From NCBI GenBank assembly GCA_028641055.1, contig CM054057.1, positions 328,506,482-328,570,481 of the forward strand: a stretch of 64,000 nt of DNA, written 5' to 3'. The translations under genes were made by a program, and so were the position numbers. Below, piece after piece: positions 58,401-64,000 of the stretch (positions are counted from its first letter, which is position 1; each line of letters begins with the position of its first letter). Origin of the DNA: Alopecurus myosuroides (lineage: Eukaryota > Streptophyta > Magnoliopsida > Poales > Poaceae). The notes beneath the pieces were generated by a model, which was given only the letters and a program-made list of their open reading frames with translations, was not told the origin of the DNA and searched no databases.

Positions 58401-59827
58401 CCGGCGTGGTTTTGAGGCCTGCTAGTGTCGACCCTAATTAGGAAAAGGGTCTTGTCTACTGATCCATGATGATCGTGCTCACCGCATCCGGGTGGTGGTA
58501 TGGAACCCCCCTCGACTTTGATCTGATCCGCAGTTTGTCCGAAGAGCCACACTTAGTTCGGGTGTTCCATTTGGCTCATACGCATGAATGGGTCGCTCCC
58601 ATGGTCACTGGTGATGATGATGACGCACACATATAGGGCGAGGCCTGTATTGCCGGGGTGTTGCATCCTGCGGGAGTTTTGCACACTTGCGCTGAGTATT
58701 CGGCTGCGTGGCTGGGACCTTATAGCTCTGTGGCTCCTAGGACAGACTGTAGTGATGGTTCGAGTCGTGTCAAGCCAACCTGAGTTTTAGTTGGTGGCTT
58801 GAGTGTGTACGGGTACTGGAGCACACCCTGCAGGGATGAATCTTCTCGAGAAGCCGTGTTGTCCGCGGTTATGTGACGACTTGGTGAAAGTATTGGCTAA
58901 CAAGTACTCAGACAACTTACACCTAACTATAATAACTTGACTAGTAATAGGTTTATTGACACAATAACCTGAACCATCATTAATCCAACTGTGTGAGTTA
59001 TCCTCGGATTGCTTCTTTGGATAAGGGGCGAGATCCAGGATGGGTTTGTTTGGAGTTAGTTGCAGTTGGTTACGATACGCTATCTCATCTTCTCTCTATT
59101 AGCCGGAAGTATTAGCAAGTCTCTGTAGTTGGTTAGAGCAGCCCGCTGCAGCATCTTTTATATCACCCCTTTCTTCCGTTGAACCCAAAGCATCTGTGCT
59201 TGGTGTTGACGGGTTACACTTTGGTGAACTGTGAGTCTTGCTTGCCAGTACGTTTATGTACTGACCCCTTTGGGGCTGTGGTTTCCGCAGACTACGATTC
59301 CGAGGATCCCCATGGTGGCTACTACGTGGAGTACGACGAGGCTGTTGACGAGTAGATAGCGGACCCGGGCAGGATCCGAGACTTCGTGGATGGGCTCCGT
59401 TTTCCTTTCATTGCCGGCCTCTTAGGCCTATTTGGTTTTGTCTGTACTCAGACCTATTGAATGCTTCCGCTGTGATGTAATGATGTTATGTTGGGACATG
59501 TGTCCTCTGGATGATTGTATTTGCTACCTCTGCTCTAGTGAGAGCCATTTGCAACTTATTTCCATCTTTTGTGTCTTAGAGATATGTTGTGCTATCATTC
59601 TGTTCAACGCCGTTGATGTACCATGTGTGTATGGTATGAAGTACGTCAATGGTAGTATCCTGATTTCTATGGGATGGTTTACGTAGACGATGAACAGATA
59701 GGGGTTGGTTGTCACATATACGTGTGTTGGCCTACTCGTAAGAGATGCGGGTGCCGGTAAGCCCCGTAATCCAATCCACTACTGTTCAACGGAACTGCGA
59801 GTATCCTCTAGAAGTCCGGGTGCGACA
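55474..59827 (+). repeat. 3' LTR of element E (4354 bp)
   Basis: Same termini as the 5' LTR. It lacks about 102 bases present in the 5' copy (between TTTATT and GCGCGCAAGCC, near 56706-56716) and ends GGGTGCGACA followed by the target copy CTAAC. Confidence 0.93.
56200..59355 (+). pseudogene. Second copy of the putative LTR gene, element E 3' LTR
   Basis: Blocks correspond exactly to those in the 5' LTR: A at 56200-56437 (238 nt), B at 57992-58068 (77 nt) and C at 59291-59355 (65 nt), with the same splice-type borders. Block A differs at a few residues (start MVIATCFS). The one-base shift in block B is shared, so it predates this insertion. Confidence 0.45.
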
Positions 59828-59832
59828 CTAAC

Positions 59833-60888
59833 ATTGCCTAGCTCTCACTAGTGGGAGCCTAGTCTGAAGGTTAGCCACCCTCACCTGATGCAGAACCCCG
59901 AGTCAGTCGATGACGAAGCCCCTCCAGTCTTCCAGGCCTAGTGCCACCAGCGTGAGCCTCCACTGGCGCAACCACCGGCGCCACCGCTCGTCCTTCTTCC
60001 ACCACGGTCTTGTTCCTGGCACCATACCACCAGTCATGGATGCACTAGAAAGCGCAGAACATGAACACCAGGATCACTGTGACCCCTCCCACCAGGCAGC
60101 AGCTCAAGAGTAGCACGATGAAGAGGTGCTCCAAGGGATTTGCTCGCTCCAGCAGGGTGACATACTCCTTGAAGAAGTCATCGATCGACTAGGAAATGAA
60201 GCCCATCGTGTGGTGCGATTTGGAGAACCTCGGCTACCCTTCTTATAGCAGCGAGAGCAGAGCCCTCTCCTTCGTCAAGCACTACGCGGGAAAAGCCGAA
60301 GAATCCAGCGACAGTGTTTCCAAATGGCGCGAAACCACCGACACATCCCTCCTCAAGTGGCCGAAGCATCAACATGTCACACTCACAGCAGTCCCAGAGC
60401 AAGGTGTCAGCCCACCATGGACTCACTATGGGCGGGACACCCTGATGCCGATGGTGTACGCACCAGATGAGAAGGAAAGGCAAGAAGGAGAAAAAGATGA
60501 GAGAAGGGCACCAACTGCCAAGTGGGCCCAGTCCCACACGTCAGCTGAACACTCAAGAAAAATCTGGGTGAACCTAGCTCCTGGTTTTTCTTTCAAATCA
60601 TGGAAATATCACTGGTTGTTTATAGCCTCTACCTCTGCAAAACTAGGCCTCTGTGACCACTTATGGGTGGCCAAAAATTTTCTATAAATATTAAAGTGGA
60701 ATTTATTTTGGAGTACCAGAGAAAAACAACTTTTATGGATCAAGTTGGCCTGCTGACCCTTTCTATGAAAAATTGTTTTCTTTTTCTTGGGTACAGAAAA
60801 TTTTAGCTCCTGACTGTTTTGTGTGGCTGTGTGTTGAGAAAACCCACTCCCTTGCTTCCCTTACGAATCTCGGGGACGAGATTCATTT
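59833..60888 (+). other. Element D internal region, right part, with a 163-codon ORF
   Basis: A frame from 60196 to 60687 (163 codons, starting MKPIVWCDLENLGYPSYS) is open but resembles no family I know. Other frames nearby are also partly open, for example an acidic one before 60196 reading GDILLEEVIDRLGNEAHRVV that runs into a stop near 60246. Codon use in the GC-balanced part 59890-60540 differs from the AT-rich DNA around it, so this may be captured or decayed coding sequence. Function unknown. Confidence 0.4.
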
Positions 60889-60900
60889 TAAGGGGGGAGA
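60889..60900 (+). promoter_or_regulatory. Polypurine tract of element D
   Basis: TAAGGGGGGAGA lies just before the 3' LTR start TGTCACACCCC at 60903. Confidence 0.85.
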
Positions 60901-60902
60901 TC

Positions 60903-63900
60903 TGTCACACCCCACTTTTTGGAAACCAACAAAATGCAGTTGTTGGAGAGTCAAAAATTAGGGCCAACAAAAACTTTTTAAAATGCTTAACAATTAATCT
61001 TGTTTCACCTGTGTCTGCCTTGTTTGATCTTGAGTGTTGGTGTTGGAACCAACCAAAACAAAATGGTTACATAAATAACAAGAATTGAGGTGAACCTCTT
61101 TTATAAAAATCCTCCTTAATTGGTTTGGCTTGACCACTAACTTTCTCTAAAACACTTGAAGGAAAACCCCAAGAATTTATATGGCAGAACTCCTTTGCTT
61201 GAGTGAACTTGTTAAGTCTTGTTATTATCTACTTATGAGATGACCTTATCCTTTTCCTTGCCTCAAAGTATTTATAACTATTGTGGATATTTGTGAGTTG
61301 TTTTATTTGTATGAGATCTACAAATAACAATCCCTTACCTCAGTAGCATGTTATATCCTATTTATATCTCATCTTATGTTCTCTTTAACTTCTCTAGTTT
61401 GGCCTCCTGCCATGAGGAGGAATCCTGATCTTTGACCAGTATATCATCATGGATATAATGGTACCTATCTATGAGCCCTATCCTTATGTTTGTATTTGAT
61501 TATCAAACCCATTCACTTTCTTCCAAAGCCCTCTTGAGGTCTTCCCAACAAATAGGATCATGTCCCTGTTATCATGATGCTTTTGTTAAGTCTTCCTAAA
61601 AATCACTCCTATCCTTTTTGAGCTAAGTTAACCTTCCCTTGTCATCATCATGACTTTTACATCATATTCATGTGATCCATTTTTGTTTCCCATGACCATG
61701 TGATTTATCCTCTCTCTAGGATTTTGGCTTATTAAATAAATTCCTGTTATCATCCTTTTGCACTTGGTATCTCAAATATTTTTCAAAGGAGTTGTTTATT
61801 AAAAATCACTTTTGATACCTATATTATATACCCTTCCACCCCAACTCAAAAATACTTGGTTTATAAACATTTTCCTATTTATTAAATGCTATTTTCAAAA
61901 AGGCCAGAAATGGACTTTTAATGTTTTTGTTAATAAAAGTATTTCTAAAATTCTTGAGAAAATTCCCCAACATTCCTAGGGTCATATGTGACCTAGTTAT
62001 CCAAAAACATTTGCTGGTCATTTTCAAATTTTTGAAGAAAACATCCAAAAACAGTTTCAACACTTTTTGAATTTCCAAAATTTTGTGAAATAAATATTTT
62101 CAGAAAATTTGGGGACCCCCACCCCTAGACTAAATATTTGATTCTTTATCCATTAAACATGTTTTAAAACATATATTCTATACAAAATTTTGGAGAAAAC
62201 ATTTAAAAACAGAAACAACAGTTTTTGGAAAATCGAAAGTTTTCAAAGAAAACAATTTAAGAAAAGTGGGAGACCACCACTACCCTACTCCAAATTTCAT
62301 TTCCTACCTCATAGACTTATTTTCATGCATGTGTTCTGTTCAAGATTTTGAAGAAAACCAGCACAAACACTTTCTGATGAATTTTCAAAGGACACCTTTA
62401 GGTGATATTTTTCCTCCTTCTTCACTCCCATTGGATTCCCTAGCTGCCTAGTAACCTAGACCCCACCCCCATTGACTTCCTGGACGAAATTTCAATGCCC
62501 ATACCCATCCACCACATGGCTTAAACCCTAAGCAATGGCATGGGCTGACATGCCACACCCCTCCCCCATACCTTACTGCCTCCATGGACCCCACCTTCTA
62601 GAAGAGTTGACCTCCACGAGCTCGAAGAGCCAATACCCCTCCCCCTGGACCCTCTGTTTCCCCCTCGTTTCTATATCAAACACCTGCGGGCTGTGAGAGA
62701 GGACCCACTTCCCCCACCTCCCTGGAACTCCTCTGCCCGAGCCCTTGTGGCATTTCCCTCTCCTCACCACCGCACACCTCCCTGGCATGGTCTTCCCCGA
62801 GGAGATCCTCTCTGGCCAGCTCGCCCGTGCCGCGGTGACCGCCATGGACGCCGTGAGGCCGAGATCTGCGGCTAGCCCCCTCCGAGCTTTCCTCTTGCGC
62901 TCCACCTTTCCAGTACCCCTCCTCTTCACCTTAATCATCGCCCAGCATCGAAACCCCCCTCTGTGTATCCACACACCGCCGGAATCGGGCTCTCCAACCC
63001 GCTGGCGAGCTCCACAGCAATCCTCTGGTACGGGCCGTCTCCGGGAGTCCCCTCTCCCTCCATACCCTCCTTGAGCTCCTTCCTTGCTCATGCCCCCTCC
63101 AATTTGGAGTTCCACCCCTCTGTGCCACCTCGCCACCGTCGCCCTTGGTCCGTGGCCGACGCGCCCGGCGGCCTCCCTGTTCTGGCCCCTCCTTCTAACA
63201 TCGAGGTGGGCATCCGATGCGCCTTGTCTCCCTGGTCCTCCTGGTGCTCCCCTCATTTCCAGGGGACCACGAGAGGCACCAGCGGCGAACTCAAGCCTCC
63301 GCCGCGGCGGCCGGAGAGTACTCTGTCGTCCGCCTCGGTCACCGTGGACCTCCTCCGACGTGGGCGCTCCCTGGCCGTCGGATCCACATCCAGTGGATCC
63401 ATTTGAACCCCGTCCCGTCAGATCTCGGCCGCATATCTCGCATCGAACGGCGGTGTACCGTTTCGGCGCGCGCGCTCGTCCAGCGGGCCGGCCTCGCCCC
63501 GTGCGGCCCATCTCCCTCCGGATCTGGCCCGTTAACCCTTGACCCTGCAGGTTGCCTTGTTTACTTTTTTTTCTCTGCAGATCTATTTCTGGCTTGTCAC
63601 TTTAACTCGAAATGAAAATGCAAACGACAAAAAATTGCCAAACCAAAAATCACAAGGATGGATCTACAAATTCTTAACCACCTCCAACTTGAAGAAATGG
63701 ATTTTGTGCTATATTTTAAGAGAACTAATAAAAATAGCAGAAGCACTCTGTTTCACCATTTTAATCATAACTTGAGTTTTAAGTGGCCAAATATTGCAAA
63801 CCAAACTGTTTTGAGTAGCCCTTGGATAGATCTATCAGTGAGACTTGACCTTGCATCAAGGTGGACTACCATTTGGAAATGCCATCCAATTGTGTAAAAG

Positions 63901-64000
63901 ACCAGTAGCCATTTCTAAGATTTTTAGAGAGAGTTTAAAAATGATTTTTGATGTGAATCCAATTGGATGAGATTTTGTGTTATTAGATCTATGTAATACT
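60903..64000 (+). repeat. 3' LTR of element D, truncated by the window edge
   Basis: It aligns with the 5' LTR over 60903-62678 (to CTATATCA), then continues with a GC-rich block (62690-63540) and an AT-rich part to the window end that the 5' LTR lacks. The CTATATCA just before the junction may be the LTR's TATA region, which would make the GC-rich block the start of the transcribed leader. Long open frames on both strands in the GC-rich block are composition effects unless shown otherwise. Confidence 0.85.

Larger units (their letters stand above)
45990..59827 (+). mobile_element. Complete chromovirus-type Ty3-gypsy element E
   Basis: The element has two long LTRs (45990-50445 and 55474-59827), a primer-binding site, one uninterrupted gag-pol frame and a polypurine tract, and is flanked by the exact 5-bp duplication CTAAC at 45985-45989 and 59828-59832. 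The LTRs differ at roughly 1-2% by eye over the first 500 bases, plus a 102-bp length difference. That makes it young and younger than its host element D. The C-terminal chromodomain and the initiator-Met primer place it in the Tekay/Del-like chromovirus lineage (inference from domain order). Confidence 0.93.
40186..64000 (+). mobile_element. Long-LTR element D without gag-pol, runs off the right edge
   Basis: A 4.5-kb 5' LTR is followed by an iMet-type primer-binding site, about 2.3 kb of internal DNA split by element E, a polypurine tract and a 3' LTR starting at 60903 that continues past the window. The first 1.77 kb of both LTRs align closely (about 98% by eye over the first 500 bases). 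None of the gag, protease, reverse transcriptase or integrase motifs seen in E occur in its internal region. It therefore looks like a large non-autonomous derivative (LARD-like) that uses proteins from an autonomous family. Confidence 0.85.

Noticed and set aside
60178..60537. 119-codon minus-strand frame with a hydrophobic start in element D
   Set aside because: It overlaps a plus-strand frame in the same GC-balanced block and has no family resemblance; neither can be preferred as real on sequence alone.
62573..63511. 312-codon open frame on the minus strand
   Set aside because: It lies in a GC-rich LTR segment where all six frames are long, and shows Arg/Gly-rich composition without any domain.

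Overview
The window is repetitive DNA from a large plant genome. The long-LTR Ty3-gypsy families, Athila-type LTRs starting TGATACG, a Caspar/En-Spm-type CACTA element, an L1-like plant LINE and a Stowaway fragment point to a Pooideae grass, probably Triticeae (wheat, barley, rye and relatives). That placement is inference from family resemblance. I see no ordinary host gene outside a transposable element.

Nearly everything is nested insertion. The oldest visible layer is element B, an Athila-like retrotransposon on the + strand. Its integrase end (5631-6456), extra ORF (6795-7109), 3' internal region (to about 8320, then 33689-34037) and the first kilobase of its 3' LTR (34038-35042) lie scattered over 29 kb. 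Element A, a related Athila-like element, enters from the left edge and ends with its 3' LTR at 4064-5630, inside B's integrase. A carries a solo LTR (423-1799). B's 3' region carries a 5'-truncated LINE (about 8320-33688). The LINE's zinc-finger region carries a 23.3 kb CACTA transposon (9951-33211, TSD TCA), and the CACTA carries a solo LTR (31334-32973, TSD CACGT). B's 3' LTR is broken by element C (35043-40185 visible; gag-protease only; its 5' LTR holds a 612-bp hAT-type MITE). C is broken by element D, a long-LTR element without gag-pol (40186 to the right edge). D is broken by element E, a complete chromodomain Ty3-gypsy element (45990-59827, TSD CTAAC). Two lineages therefore reach four levels: B>LINE>CACTA>solo LTR and B>C>D>E.

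The CACTA element is the most unusual object. From left to right it has a GC-rich subterminal region; three minus-strand gene-like units: a small coiled-coil ORF with a TATA box, an AP2/ERF-domain gene with a TATA box but a 5' frameshift, and a multi-exon gene with two B3 domains that has become a pseudogene. The long first intron of the B3 gene contains eleven copies of a 205-bp hairpin repeat. Then comes a 10-kb array of about 28 monomers of about 358 bp, including a recent four-monomer (1432-bp) block duplication. Last is a four-exon plus-strand Ptta/En-Spm TNPA-like gene with a premature stop near its end. I see no TNPD/TNP2-type catalytic transposase, so the element would depend on enzymes supplied elsewhere.

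Element E has a 1458-codon uninterrupted gag-pol frame, but the protease DSG and reverse transcriptase YLDD motifs each carry a substitution. Its LTRs are 4.4 kb and contain exon-like blocks with splice-type boundaries, suggesting a small spliced gene inside the LTR itself. Element D's LTR has blocks of the same kind, and its 5' LTR has lost at least 1.3 kb that its 3' LTR retains.
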